A program made the position numbers and the translations under genes. The notes beneath the pieces were generated by a model, which was not told the origin of the DNA, ran no database searches, and saw only the letters and a program-made list of their open reading frames with translations. From positions 11,782,001-11,846,000 of the forward strand of contig CM042560.1 of the NCBI GenBank assembly GCA_023630585.1: a stretch of DNA of 64,000 bases. The letters run 5' to 3'. The DNA comes from Cranoglanis bouderius. Lineage: Eukaryota > Chordata > Actinopteri > Siluriformes > Cranoglanididae. Shown here piece by piece: positions 63,787 through 64,000 of the stretch; within the stretch, counting starts at the first letter, position 1, and each line of letters begins with the position of its first letter.

Positions 63787-64000
63787 CTACACAGGTCAAG
63801 CAGTACAAGAACTGAAAGGTCTTGATATTCATTATACCTTATGCATAAGGGAATTGATGTAAATGTCTATAAGTAGCTTATTCTCATGTTTCACTTTTCA
63901 GTTGGGTAGCGACTTGCACTTTGTCTCCATATTCTTGCGTCATGTAAATAAGGTAAGAAATTGTCCTCAAAGCACATGTTCTTATTTATGTCTGCTGTTC

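Overview
This is a piece of a ray-finned fish chromosome, probably from an otophysan such as a catfish, characin or relative. The evidence is vertebrate genes with GT-AG introns, a very heavy load of Tc1/mariner transposons, and the tRNA-derived SINEs, L2 LINEs, hAT and Harbinger fragments typical of these genomes. There is no operon structure, ribosome-binding site or CRISPR array. I found no new biological system. The real content is four vertebrate genes in a dense field of nested mobile elements. The species assignment is inference from repeat types recalled, not searched.

Genes, left to right. (1) The last three coding exons of uckl1 (uridine-cytidine kinase-like 1), + strand, 1748-4184; the rest lies left of the window. 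(2) dusp10 (MAP kinase phosphatase 5), - strand, complete in three coding exons, 28120 down to 13741, predicted 459 aa. (3) taf1a (SL1 / RNA polymerase I factor subunit A), - strand, ten coding exons, 54771 down to 38985, predicted 430 aa. (4) The last ten coding exons of brox (Bro1 domain, C-terminal CAAX box), - strand, 63786 down to 58784; only about the first 70 codons lie right of the window. Reading frame, intron phase and splice sites agree at every junction listed. uckl1 and dusp10 converge. dusp10, taf1a and brox lie head to tail on the minus strand, as in the conserved vertebrate dusp10-taf1a-brox neighbourhood (human 1q41). The genes do not form a pathway: they cover nucleotide salvage, MAPK inactivation, rRNA transcription and ESCRT/nuclear-envelope function.

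Mobile elements fill most introns and intergenic space. A 1507-bp Tc1-like family occurs three times (1-1001 cut by the window edge, 23302-24808, 49597-51103). Other Tc1-like copies lie at 14452-16075, 18382-19542, 29440-31262, 32161-33764, 46771-47990 and 56098-57038, with fragments elsewhere. The 32161-33764 copy has long terminal repeats with internal direct repeats and an almost intact transposase. Also present are an L2-type LINE (22540-26040) split by a Tc1 insertion, a Ty3/gypsy pol fossil (21540-22445), hAT-type elements with 8-bp target duplications (49001-49506, 60062-60351), a shared CAGTCC-ended MITE family (30384-30778, 53020-53385), PIF/Harbinger remnants (39340-39800, 43490-44045, 55490-55770), tRNA-derived SINEs, and long AT, GATA and CAT microsatellites. 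Stretches without a recognised feature are listed as such.
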